From IMG/VR virus record IMGVR_UViG_3300027963_000100, positions 1 through 51,789 of that record: 51,789 bases of DNA, one strand, 5' to 3'. Each line of letters opens with the position of its first letter. Positions within the stretch are counted from its first letter, which is position 1. The translations under genes were made by a program, and so were the position numbers. This document shows, piece after piece, positions 22,690-30,085 of the stretch. The notes under the pieces are model-generated. The model was not told the DNA's origin. It did no database searches and saw only the letters and a program-made list of their open reading frames with translations. The DNA is from a virus.

Positions 22690-23361
22690 ATGCTGCCGGT
22701 CTCAGTGTTTGTGGGCTACGATCCACGCGAGGCAGTGGCCTATCATGTGTGCTGCAACAGCATCATAAGACTGGCTACTGCTCCTGTGGCCATTGTGCCC
22801 TTGGCACTCAATCTCATGAGAGACTATCAAGAAACACACACTGACGGCAGCAACACCTTTGTATACAGTCGTTTTTTGGTGCCTTATCTCATGGGTTATC
22901 AGGGTCGTGCCGTATTCATTGACGGTGACATGGTGTTGCAGAGCGATATCCTGGAACTGTTTGACCTGCTGGGCAATCAACATGCTGTGGCAGTGGTCAA
23001 ACATGATTATCAAACTCGTTCGGCTGTCAAGTACTTGGGCAATGCCAATCACAACTATCCTCGCAAGAATTGGTCCAGTGTGATTGTGTGGAACTGTGAC
23101 CATGAGAAAAATCGTATGCTCACACCTGACCTGGTGCAACACAGCACTGGGTCTTATCTGCATCGCTTTGGCTGGTTGGATGATGTCAACATTGGAGAAT
23201 TGCCCCGGGAATGGAACTGGCTGCCCGACGAACTGGGTGCCAATCCTGAGGCCAAACTGCTGCATTACACCCTGGGCACACCTTGCTTTGCTGAGTATGA
23301 GTCAGTGCCTCAAGCCGATGTCTGGCATCAAGAACGCCGGCTTGCGCAGCATCCGTCATGA
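22690..23361 (+). CDS. Glycosyltransferase, GT-A fold (GT8-like)
   Basis: The 223-residue protein starts LPVSVFVGYDPREAVAYHVC and has a D-x-D metal/nucleotide-sugar motif in AVFIDGDMVLQSDI (about 74-87), followed by acceptor-side segments (RKNWSSVIVWNC, WNWLPDELG, LLHYTLGTP). The layout is that of GT8-like enzymes, which transfer a sugar from a UDP-sugar to an acceptor. Its stop overlaps the start of the next gene (ATGA). The acceptor may be a virion protein, host surface glycan or modified base; the sequence does not tell. Confidence 0.82.
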   Translation: MLPVSVFVGYDPREAVAYHVCCNSIIRLATAPVAIVPLALNLMRDYQETHTDGSNTFVYSRFLVPYLMGYQGRAVFIDGDMVLQSDILELFDLLGNQHAVAVVKHDYQTRSAVKYLGNANHNYPRKNWSSVIVWNCDHEKNRMLTPDLVQHSTGSYLHRFGWLDDVNIGELPREWNWLPDELGANPEAKLLHYTLGTPCFAEYESVPQADVWHQERRLAQHPS

Positions 23362-24308
23362 ACACTGTGGCAGTTTATCACAGATCTGTGCCCAATGATC
23401 GCAATTGGGAAAAGGTCAATCTCTTGAAACTGTTTGGTCAGGGTGTGAGAACCACTGGCGACTCAGTAGTGGATGTCAATGACTATCAAGTGGGTCATAC
23501 CGATGTGGCTGTGATTCAAGGTTGGTATACCACAACTGCCCGGCCAAGACCACATGCTGATTTGAGAAATCGAGTGATCTTGTCACAACGTCGCATGCAG
23601 CGTCGAGTGTTGGCTGTGGACAGCAACTTGTTCCTGTATGCCAACACCGACAATCCCCATCACTACTTGCGTTACAGTTTTGATGATGTGTTCCCCAGTA
23701 CTGGAGAATACTGTGATCGCCCAGTGGATCCTGACAGGTGGCGCAGCATCAGTCAACAGTTGGGCATTGAGTTACGTGACTACAGAACCCGTGGAGATCA
23801 TGTGCTGGTGTGCCTGCAGCGACAAGGAGGCTGGAGCATGGGAGATGTTGATGTCACCGCCTGGTTGACACAAACTGTTCAAACACTGGCACGATATACT
23901 GATCGGTCCATTGTGATACGCCCACATCCAGGAGACAAAAAACTTCACACCTACTTGGATCTTGTGAATCCCTTGCCCGGAGTTGAGATCTCAAACCCAA
24001 TTCGGGTGAGTCAGCATCGGGATTTGCGCCAAGATTTGATCAACTGCTGGGCTGTGGTCAACCACAATTCAAGTCCTGCTGTGGCTGCGGCTGTGGAAGG
24101 ATATCCGGTGTTTGTGACCGATCCTGATCGCAGTCAGTGCTGGGCAATTGCCAACTGGGACCTGAGCCAGATCGAATCACCCGAATTGCCGGATCGACTG
24201 AGTTGGGTGCAAGGCTTGGCCATGAGCCACTGGAATTTTCAAGAACTGGAGTCTGGTGAGTGTTGGCATCACATGCGACAGTTTGTTCGTTCCAGTAGTC
24301 AGTCTTGA
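23358..24308 (+). CDS. Glycosyltransferase-like protein, GT-B type
   Basis: A 316-residue protein with an IVIRPHPGDKK strand-loop (about 193-203) and VVNHNSSPAVAAAVEGYPVFV (about 234-254), a pattern of GT-B enzymes and capsule-synthesis proteins in which a His/Arg loop and a Gly-rich helix bind a nucleotide sugar. It is paralogous to 25770-26612, which has VVRSHPR and VVNHNSGPGIQAAL in the same order. The C-terminus (MSHWNFQELESGECWHHM) looks complete. Translation is coupled to the upstream GT by ATGA. The last 250 bases lie antisense to the end of 24058-24957. Confidence 0.7.
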   Translation: MNTVAVYHRSVPNDRNWEKVNLLKLFGQGVRTTGDSVVDVNDYQVGHTDVAVIQGWYTTTARPRPHADLRNRVILSQRRMQRRVLAVDSNLFLYANTDNPHHYLRYSFDDVFPSTGEYCDRPVDPDRWRSISQQLGIELRDYRTRGDHVLVCLQRQGGWSMGDVDVTAWLTQTVQTLARYTDRSIVIRPHPGDKKLHTYLDLVNPLPGVEISNPIRVSQHRDLRQDLINCWAVVNHNSSPAVAAAVEGYPVFVTDPDRSQCWAIANWDLSQIESPELPDRLSWVQGLAMSHWNFQELESGECWHHMRQFVRSSSQS

Positions 24309-24957
24309 CCAAGGAACTTTTGCCCCCAGTGGGATCTCGATCTTGAGCCTGGCCCATTAGATAATTGTGAATCTCCAGTCGGATCAAGGTTTGATTCATG
24401 GCATTGTCTGAAGGCAAAAACGAGTGTTGATAGGCGTCGACTAAAATTTTGGCCGCAGCAGGTTTTATGATGTAACCAGCAGTGCCTGGCATGCTGGCCT
24501 GTCGATATTCACACGCTGCAGCCTCACCTGAGGGAGATGTCAAGTAGTCTCTATACTTGGCCAGCTTTTTGTCGTGACTGGTGGCCACAATCAACACCTG
24601 ATCAAACTCCACCGGTATCAAGGGTCTGATCAGTCGGGTATCATCTTCAAACACTATAATGGGTTCTCCCAGCTCCGCACACAGTTGCCACAGTCGATAG
24701 TGGCTGTCAAAACAGCCAATCACTCCCGGTAGACTCATTTCGTATTTTTCATGGTCACTCAAGGGTCGATCTGGGCCTTTGAAGCCCCAGGCATGACAAC
24801 CTCGACCCTGAGATTCGTACTGTTGCTTGGCCACGTTGCCGTAGGAACCTTCAAACAGTTGCCAAGAAATTCCGTAGTTGGTCAACTGTTGCGCCAGCGT
24901 TTCGGCAGATCTGGCACTGCTGGCCACTTGAGAAAGATGGATAATGTAACAGTTCAT
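24058..24957 (-). CDS. Glycosyltransferase family 25-like protein with run-on C-terminus
   Basis: The start at ATG 24957 overlaps the upstream stop (ATGA), and the N-terminus is GT25-like: MNCYIIHLS, then GVIGCFDSHYRLWQLC and PIIVFEDD (about 95-102). GT25 enzymes act in lipooligosaccharide and glycan synthesis. The recognisable domain appears to end near KSSLVKTDYW, at about 24290. The remaining 77 or so residues are translated from the antisense of the 23358-24308 gene and look like non-homologous run-on, as if the original stop was lost. The total is 299 residues. Confidence 0.78.
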   Translation of the reverse strand: MNCYIIHLSQVASSARSAETLAQQLTNYGISWQLFEGSYGNVAKQQYESQGRGCHAWGFKGPDRPLSDHEKYEMSLPGVIGCFDSHYRLWQLCAELGEPIIVFEDDTRLIRPLIPVEFDQVLIVATSHDKKLAKYRDYLTSPSGEAAACEYRQASMPGTAGYIIKPAAAKILVDAYQHSFLPSDNAMNQTLIRLEIHNYLMGQAQDRDPTGGKSSLVKTDYWNEQTVACDANTHQTPVLENSSGSWPSLAPNSVDPAIRVIRSGSGPSWQLPSTDCDQDRSQTPDILPQPQPQQDLNCG

Positions 24958-25757
24958 TGCCAGTAAGATTCTCTGCGTGGTTGTATCAGGTCTTGTGCTC
25001 TGCTGCGACCCAGAGATTTTCTGGCGCCTTTGAGGTGGTCCAGCCAGGCGCCCCATGCTGAATTGATTAAGGGATGACCTTCTCCGGATATCAGTCCCTC
25101 ACTCCAGTTCAATTGCTTCAATGGCACTTGCGCTCGCACAGCATCAAACACAAAACTGTCGTGCCATTCGGCCAAGGTGAATATGCCTGATTCGGCCGAA
25201 TCATAGTAGTGCTGGAACAGCTTCAAGAATTCTTGCGTTTGGTCGCTATGTAGATTCATGGCATATAGCCCACATTCGGAATATTTGTTTTCGCGACCCA
25301 GGTAGCAGATATCGTATTGATTGGGGCACAGTGTGTCTAAATTGGCCAGAGTGATTGGACTGTGGCACACAGTGTCGGCATCCATCCAGATCAACCACTG
25401 AGCTTGAGAGTGTTGAGCAGCATGACATATGGCATATACTTTGTGGGCAAATCTCACTGCTTGCCATTTGAAACTTTTGGCATGATCTCTGCGGCGGCTT
25501 CGTTGAGGATCTTGACTCACATCACCATTGGCCCAGGGCACTGACTGCCACTGTTGTTTGAATGCCACCAATTCGGGCGATGCCTGTGCCAGGTCCAGCA
25601 CAGCCAAATTTGGTGCCGCTTCTTGAACCTCACAAGATTCGGCATAGACCACTAGATCAACCTCGCGAGGCCAGGTGTTCAAAAAGGTTTGAATCATGCG
25701 TTGACCATACAAGTTATAGCCCTGGTCGTGAAAAGTGGTAACTACACAATAGCTCAT
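24954..25757 (-). CDS. Glycosyltransferase, GT-A-like
   Basis: The 267-residue protein has an N-terminal YCVVTTFHDQGYNLYGQRM, a D-x-D motif in WLIWMDADTVCH (about 128-139), and a C-terminal HPLINSAWGAWLDHLKGARK segment typical of a phage/marine GT family as I recall it. It probably transfers a sugar from a nucleotide sugar. Its ATG abuts the divergent plus-strand gene, and a CTAAATA box lies six bases upstream, implying a nearly leaderless transcript. Its stop overlaps the GT25-like start, so both minus genes are one operon. Confidence 0.78.
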   Translation of the reverse strand: MSYCVVTTFHDQGYNLYGQRMIQTFLNTWPREVDLVVYAESCEVQEAAPNLAVLDLAQASPELVAFKQQWQSVPWANGDVSQDPQRSRRRDHAKSFKWQAVRFAHKVYAICHAAQHSQAQWLIWMDADTVCHSPITLANLDTLCPNQYDICYLGRENKYSECGLYAMNLHSDQTQEFLKLFQHYYDSAESGIFTLAEWHDSFVFDAVRAQVPLKQLNWSEGLISGEGHPLINSAWGAWLDHLKGARKSLGRSRAQDLIQPRRESYWQ

Positions 25758-25763
25758 GTGAGA

Positions 25764-25770
25764 TATTTAG
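25764..25770 (-). promoter_or_regulatory. Late-type promoter box (CTAAATA, minus), leaderless spacing
   Basis: On the minus strand CTAAATA is followed by six bases and the ATG of 24954-25757. There is no room for a Shine-Dalgarno. The box also overlaps the start region of the divergent plus gene. Confidence 0.5.
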
Positions 25771-26612
25771 TGATCAAAACCATAGCCTATTTTCCTTTGC
25801 AATGTGCCCGCAACTCCGGCGAAGTCCTGGCGGCGGTGCGCGGCAGCCTCAATCAACACGGTGTTGAGATTCAGGCCCAGAGCTGGGATTCAGATGCAGT
25901 GATCATATGGTCGGTGCTGTGGCATGGCCGCATGCTGGAAAATCGTGAAGTGTATGCGCACTATCGTGGTCTTGACCGTCCTGTGATTGTGATTGATGTG
26001 GGAACCTTGATCCGTGGTGTGACCTGGAAAGTAGCTGTGAACAACATCACTGCAGACGGACACTATGGACATGAACACAATCTAGACTGGGATCGACCCC
26101 GACGACTAGGCATTGAGTTACAAAATCAAACACTGAGACCAGAAATATTAATAGCTGCGCAACATCAACAAAGTCTACAGATGTCAAAGGTACCAGATCA
26201 AGAAGCCTGGATCACACAACAGATTGCACAAATAAGATCAACTACAGATCGACCCATTGTGGTGCGTTCTCATCCAAGATGTGCCTTGAATATCAGTCGA
26301 CTGCCATCGGGAATTGAAATACAAGCTACACACCGCCTGACCAATACCTATGACAGTTATGACATGAACGTTGACTACCATGCTGTGGTAAACCACAACA
26401 GCGGACCCGGTATCCAGGCAGCCCTGACTGGTGCTAGACCCATAGTGGATAGATCTAGTTTGGCAGCACCTGTGGGCATTGACATTGCTATCATCGAACA
26501 GCCGTATGAGGTGGATCGTGAGCAGTGGTTGGTAGAAATAACCCATACTGAATATACCATACCAGAACTGGAGGCAGGATTGTGGATTCAGCGTCTGGAA
26601 CCTTACCTTTAG
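25770..26612 (+). CDS. Glycosyltransferase-like protein, GT-B type (paralog)
   Basis: I start at GTG 25770, giving MIKTIAYFPLQCARN; GTG 25758 is an alternative, and starts further upstream would overlap the divergent gene. The 280-residue protein carries PIVVRSHPR (about 173-181) and YHAVVNHNSGPGIQAALTGARPI (about 209-231), matching the paralog at 23358-24308. An N-terminal helical region with GEVLAAVRGSLNQHGV precedes it. This is the nucleotide-sugar-binding half of GT-B or capsule-type enzymes. Part of the glycosylation island; acceptor unknown. Confidence 0.68.
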   Translation: MIKTIAYFPLQCARNSGEVLAAVRGSLNQHGVEIQAQSWDSDAVIIWSVLWHGRMLENREVYAHYRGLDRPVIVIDVGTLIRGVTWKVAVNNITADGHYGHEHNLDWDRPRRLGIELQNQTLRPEILIAAQHQQSLQMSKVPDQEAWITQQIAQIRSTTDRPIVVRSHPRCALNISRLPSGIEIQATHRLTNTYDSYDMNVDYHAVVNHNSGPGIQAALTGARPIVDRSSLAAPVGIDIAIIEQPYEVDREQWLVEITHTEYTIPELEAGLWIQRLEPYL

Positions 26613-27301
26613 ACTGTGCCTGTGTGATTGTGGGTGATGCATACTCATGGCAGTATGTAGACACTCTCCACAGCATGTTGACCCGACATCTGACCCGGCC
26701 TGTGACCTTGCATGTGTACACCGAGGAACATAGAACAGTTCCGGATCACATGGTCAAACATGTGCTGACACCATGGAGGGTAAACAAGCCCTGGTGGTAC
26801 AAAATGCAACTGTTTGATCCTGCACACCACTCAGGCCCCATGCTGTATTTTGATCTAGATGTGGTGATTGTGGATTCCATAGACTGGATTTGGCAACTGC
26901 CTCTGGATCGTTTTTGGGCAGTGCAAGACTTCAAGTATCTCTGGAGACCCACATGGCCTGGACTCAACACCAGTGTGATGTGGTGGGATACCAGTCGGTA
27001 CGAGTCACTGTGGGCAGAATTCAATAGCCAAGGTCCCGCTGCAGTGGCTGCTCGATATCCGGGTGATCAAGACTATGTGACTGCTCGACTGCCTCAATCT
27101 CAACAGGCTCGTCTAGACCACACGAGTGTGGTCAGTTGGCGCTGGCAAGCACTAGATGGTGGGTATGATCCTGCAGCTCGACAACATTGCCAACCTGGGG
27201 CCGGAACTCGTATTGACCCCGGGGTATCTGTACTGGTGTGTCACGGACACCCCAAGCCGCATCAAGTTTCGGACTCTGTGATTGTGCAACACTGGAAATG
27301 A
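26582..27301 (+). CDS. Glycosyltransferase, GT-A-like
   Basis: The 239-residue protein has a D-x-D motif in MLYFDLDVVIVDSI (about 88-101), preceded by the usual donor-binding N-terminus (CVIVGDAYSWQYVDTLHS). PGLNTSVMWWD, GDQDYVTARL and a C-terminal CHGHPKPHQV (possible metal-binding His) follow. This matches GT-A transferases of the type found next to phage and bacterial glycan loci. ATG 26582 overlaps the previous gene by 31 bases; a start near the GTG at about 26624 would remove the overlap. Likely co-transcribed with 25770-26612. Confidence 0.75.
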   Translation: MDSASGTLPLDCACVIVGDAYSWQYVDTLHSMLTRHLTRPVTLHVYTEEHRTVPDHMVKHVLTPWRVNKPWWYKMQLFDPAHHSGPMLYFDLDVVIVDSIDWIWQLPLDRFWAVQDFKYLWRPTWPGLNTSVMWWDTSRYESLWAEFNSQGPAAVAARYPGDQDYVTARLPQSQQARLDHTSVVSWRWQALDGGYDPAARQHCQPGAGTRIDPGVSVLVCHGHPKPHQVSDSVIVQHWK

Positions 27302-27328
27302 CACAAACTGTTTGAGTGTTGTGTTTTT
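27300..27328 (+). terminator. Weak terminator-like hairpin
   Basis: ACACAA (27301-27306) and TTGTGT (27319-27324) can pair, with the region ending in TTTTTG. It lies directly after the GT gene and before the first early-type promoter. The stem is short, so confidence is limited. Confidence 0.4.
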
Positions 27329-27343
27329 GCAACAAACTGTCAG

Positions 27344-27373
27344 TTGACCAAAAATACCTTTTTTGGTTATAAT
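27344..27373 (+). promoter_or_regulatory. Sigma70-like early promoter
   Basis: TTGACC, an 18-bp spacer and TATAAT precede the 27403 gene, leaving a 29-base leader with an AAGGAG RBS. The -35 and spacer (CAGTTGACCAAAAATACC) are nearly identical to the next promoter at 27648. Confidence 0.88.
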
Positions 27374-27402
27374 ATACACTTAACAGCAAAAAGGAGTCAG
27401 TA

Positions 27403-27639
27403 ATGCAAACAGCATGTCAAGCAGTTGCCAAAGTTGTCATTAACCGTCGTCTTAATACAGTTCGCGTTCTTGTGACGTTTGACGTTGCAGCTCGCAAAGT
27501 TTCTGTTCTCAACGCATCCTATGTCAGCGGCGACATTTGCAATGCAGACCTAGACCCGGATCTTCGCAAAATAGAAGTTGCAAAAACACTTGCTGTTGCT
27601 GCAAAACAACTTCGTACTGACAATATTCGTGTTGTGTAA
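27403..27639 (+). CDS. Small early protein of unknown function
   Basis: A 78-residue protein starting MQTACQAVAKVVINRRLNTV, preceded by AAGGAG and a strong sigma70-like promoter. It has beta-strand-like VRVLVTFDVAARKVSVL followed by a helical C-terminus (KIEVAKTLAVAAKQL). No known motif. Promoter strength and position at the head of an early-type array suggest a small host-takeover protein, but this is context only. Confidence 0.75.
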   Translation: MQTACQAVAKVVINRRLNTVRVLVTFDVAARKVSVLNASYVSGDICNADLDPDLRKIEVAKTLAVAAKQLRTDNIRVV

Positions 27640-27647
27640 TTTGCCAG

Positions 27648-27677
27648 TTGACCAAAAATACCTTTTTCGGTTACAAT
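27648..27677 (+). promoter_or_regulatory. Sigma70-like early promoter
   Basis: TTGACC, an 18-bp spacer and TACAAT; the region from -35 through the spacer repeats the 27344 promoter almost base for base. It drives the 28-codon gene at 27708. Confidence 0.88.
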
Positions 27678-27707
27678 AGCATTATTACAAACAAACAGGA
27701 GCTTGAT

Positions 27708-27794
27708 ATGACAACATTGGCACATACCGTTTTGGGTTACACTCTGGCATTTTCAGCAGGTTTTGTGCTGTGCATGCTGGCCTTTGGCCTGTAA
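27708..27794 (+). CDS. 28-residue single-span membrane peptide
   Basis: An ATG at 27708 with a CAGGAG RBS and its own promoter opens a 28-codon frame starting MTTLAHTVLGYTLAFSAGF and staying hydrophobic to the end, a single membrane span. The next promoter begins right after its stop. Dedicated signals on both sides support it as a real small gene. It could alter the host membrane; function unknown. Confidence 0.7.
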   Translation: MTTLAHTVLGYTLAFSAGFVLCMLAFGL

Positions 27795-27800
27795 AAACAG

Positions 27801-27830
27801 TTGACCAAAAATGGCCAAATCGAGTATAAT
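27801..27830 (+). promoter_or_regulatory. Sigma70-like early promoter, leaderless spacing
   Basis: TTGACC, an 18-bp spacer and TATAAT; only six bases (TACAGC) separate the -10 from the ATG at 27837, so transcription should start at or beside the start codon. Confidence 0.85.
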
Positions 27831-27836
27831 TACAGC

Positions 27837-28001
27837 ATGAACAAAACAAAGACCACCCAACAAAAAAGCCCGGAGCCCCGTGTGCACCGTGTGCTTTTTG
27901 ATCGTGACTTGCCATTTCGTGCCCGAAGCGAGCGAAATGTCATGTTGTATCAACGCAACACCAAGCATCGTGCAAAATCAGCACATGACATGGTGAGTTG
28001 A
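27837..28001 (+). CDS. Small basic early protein
   Basis: A 54-residue, strongly basic protein starting MNKTKTTQQKSPEPRVHRVL, rich in Arg, Lys and His (FDRDLPFRARSERN) and without hydrophobic core segments. It may bind nucleic acid. The ATG lies six bases after a good -10 with no RBS, suggesting a leaderless message. The next promoter overlaps its stop codon. Confidence 0.7.
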   Translation: MNKTKTTQQKSPEPRVHRVLFDRDLPFRARSERNVMLYQRNTKHRAKSAHDMVS

Positions 28002-28026
28002 CACCAAATTCACAATATCGTACAAT
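27998..28026 (+). promoter_or_regulatory. Sigma70-like early promoter
   Basis: TTGACA, a 17-bp spacer and TACAAT; the leader of about 29 bases carries a CGGAG RBS before the AAA+ gene at 28056. Confidence 0.85.
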
Positions 28027-28055
28027 ATACATATATTAACAAAACGGAGCTAGAG

Positions 28056-29084
28056 ATGAGTAAAATTTGTATCAAAAACGGTGTGTATCGTAATCAACCT
28101 GTACGCAACATCACCTTCTCCTTGGTGCAGGGATTTAGAACAGGTGCTCGCGGCGGCTATGTCACAGTGGACAGCGAGGGGTATTTTGGGCCAGAATTTG
28201 GCCAAGTGCGTGTGCGTGTGAACTCGATTGAAGACATTGAATATGTGGAAGGAACCAGCGTGACAAAAGAAAATACAGTGGTAGAATTCAAGCCTGTGGC
28301 ACAGGTGGAAACCGAAGACCAAGCCATGGCTCGTATTCGCGAGCGTTTTGAAATTCTTACCGAAATGACCAAGGCCACAGTGACTGGTGACATTCGCGCC
28401 ATGATCGTGAGTGGCCCTCCGGGTGTGGGCAAGAGCTTTGGCGTAGAGACCGAAATTGAAAAAGCCTGTTTGTTTGACAAATTGGCCGGCAAGCGTCTGC
28501 GAGCCGAAGTGGTCAAAGGTTCTGCTACTCCAATTGGCCTGTTCCAGACCTTGTACAAGTTTTCTGACGCCAATTGTGTGATTGTGTTTGACGACTGTGA
28601 CTCGATCTTGCTGGATGATGTGGCCTTGAACTTGCTGAAAGGTGCCTTGGACTCAGGCAAGAAACGCACCATTTCGTGGTTGAGCGAGAGCAGTGCCCTG
28701 CGCAGAGAAGGCATTCCAGACCGTTTCGAGTTCAAAGGTAGTGTGATCTTTATCACCAACTTGAAGTTTGACCAAATGAAGAGCCAGAAACTGCGCGACC
28801 ACTTGGATGCACTGCAAAGTCGTTGTCACTACCTGGACTTGACCTTGGACACCATGCGTGACAAGATCCTGCGCATCAAACAGATTGCCCGGGACGGTGT
28901 GTTGTTCCAGGACTATGAATTTGACCAGTGTGTGCAAGACGAGATCATTGAGTTCATGAACGCCAACCAGAATCGCCTGCGTGAAATGAGCCTGCGTATG
29001 GCCTTGAAGATTGCAGACCTGCGCAAGTTGAGTGTGTTGAACTGGAAGCGATTGGCAGAAACCACATGTATGAAAACGGCTTGA
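28056..29084 (+). CDS. AAA+ ATPase
   Basis: The 342-residue protein has Walker A SGPPGVGKSFG (about 119-129), Walker B CVIVFDDCDS (about 174-183) and a sensor 1-like GSVIFITNLKF. The N-terminal 85 residues form a separate beta-rich domain. It has a single P-loop and lacks the zinc finger and SRC pattern expected of a clamp loader large subunit, so I do not call it gp44. It is of the remodelling type seen in marine phages. It has its own promoter and a strong terminator, hence is a monocistronic early gene. Confidence 0.88.
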   Translation: MSKICIKNGVYRNQPVRNITFSLVQGFRTGARGGYVTVDSEGYFGPEFGQVRVRVNSIEDIEYVEGTSVTKENTVVEFKPVAQVETEDQAMARIRERFEILTEMTKATVTGDIRAMIVSGPPGVGKSFGVETEIEKACLFDKLAGKRLRAEVVKGSATPIGLFQTLYKFSDANCVIVFDDCDSILLDDVALNLLKGALDSGKKRTISWLSESSALRREGIPDRFEFKGSVIFITNLKFDQMKSQKLRDHLDALQSRCHYLDLTLDTMRDKILRIKQIARDGVLFQDYEFDQCVQDEIIEFMNANQNRLREMSLRMALKIADLRKLSVLNWKRLAETTCMKTA

Positions 29085-29123
29085 TCAAGTTAGCTCCTGA
29101 ACTGTGAATCACAGTTCATTTAC

Positions 29124-29150
29124 AACAGGCTCCGTGGAGCCTGTTTTTTT
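29124..29150 (+). terminator. Rho-independent terminator after AAA+ gene
   Basis: AACAGGCTCC and GGAGCCTGTT form a 10-bp stem with a GT loop, then a T run. A second hairpin (TGAACTGTG/CACAGTTCA, 29098-29118) lies just before it. The T tract overlaps the -35 of the next promoter. Confidence 0.92.
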
Positions 29151-29177
29151 GACTTTTAGTTTTGTTTCGTATATAAT
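29149..29177 (+). promoter_or_regulatory. Sigma70-like early promoter, leaderless spacing
   Basis: TTGACT (overlapping the terminator T run), a 17-bp spacer and TATAAT; the ATG at 29183 comes after only five bases (ACAGC). Confidence 0.82.
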
Positions 29178-29182
29178 ACAGC

Positions 29183-30085
29183 ATGAGTCAAAGATTCTTG
29201 AAGATTGAACTAGGCGAAGACAACTATGAGTTGAAGTTTCGTATCCTGGATACCCCAGTGGCCAATCTCTGGCTTGAGCGAATGAATCTTAGGCATCAAT
29301 GGCCCTTGGACCATCCCAACAGATTTTACAACTTTGATTCGGAACAGCAAGAGCGAGATCGTGCAGCCGACATGATACAGGATTGTGTGGCTGTTATCAA
29401 CAGTCACCAACCTATTGTGGAGCGTGAATTCACCAGTATAGATGATCAAGATTACTTGAACTATCTGCATCACGTATTTGAAGTTTATCACGGATTGTTG
29501 GACCAACAAACACATGAATTTTGGCAGTCAGCACCGGACACTGTTCGTCAAGCCCTAGCTGAACTAAATTTAGCCGTTCACAGATGCGAAACAGTGAGTC
29601 GTGACAGACAACCTAGATTTGTTTGCACCTGGTTTGGCATGCCCAAAACTGAACACCTGCCTGCGGAGTTGATGCAACAACACGGTGAAGTAAATCCTGC
29701 CTGGGGGTCGGTTTGTTTGAACTATGTGGAGATTGGCAAAACACTAGAAGATCTAACACAGGATCAAGACCAGTACATCGAGGATGATGCGTTTAAACCA
29801 TGGGATTTTTTCAGTGCAGATTTTGTAGTGAGACTGTTTGAATTGTCTGAGTCTGAAGTGATTGGCAAAGCTGTCAGCATGATGAACTACTTTGATCAAC
29901 ACCAAGAGTTTTTTCACAGTCGCGGGTACAGCAGTATCGGCGATGCCAAACTTGCTCCATTGAGATTTCCTGTAGCACAACTGATAGAAACTGTGCCAAG
30001 AGATCAATTACTAGCAGATATTCGTGAGAGACAATTTGTAAAACTGGTAACCATTTGTGAAACAAGCAACGATAACAATTCGTGA
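29183..30085 (+). CDS. Conserved-type hypothetical protein upstream of uvsW
   Basis: A 300-residue soluble acidic protein starting MSQRFLKIELGEDNYELKF, with helical segments (ERDRAADMIQDCVAVINS) and no membrane span or motif I recognise. It is read from a leaderless-type promoter and overlaps the GTG start of uvsW by 29 bases, so the two are one operon. Its partner position suggests a role in replication or recombination, but the sequence gives no catalytic clue. Confidence 0.7.
   Translation: MSQRFLKIELGEDNYELKFRILDTPVANLWLERMNLRHQWPLDHPNRFYNFDSEQQERDRAADMIQDCVAVINSHQPIVEREFTSIDDQDYLNYLHHVFEVYHGLLDQQTHEFWQSAPDTVRQALAELNLAVHRCETVSRDRQPRFVCTWFGMPKTEHLPAELMQQHGEVNPAWGSVCLNYVEIGKTLEDLTQDQDQYIEDDAFKPWDFFSADFVVRLFELSESEVIGKAVSMMNYFDQHQEFFHSRGYSSIGDAKLAPLRFPVAQLIETVPRDQLLADIRERQFVKLVTICETSNDNNS

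Noticed and set aside
24058-24290. C-terminal 77 or so residues of the GT25-like frame as a real domain
   Set aside because: They are antisense to a conserved glycosyltransferase C-terminus and show no glycosyltransferase pattern, so I treat them as run-on.
28056-29084. Calling the AAA+ ATPase gp44 clamp loader
   Set aside because: Single P-loop and Walker B are present, but the SRC-type motif and zinc-binding cysteines expected for clamp loaders are not evident.
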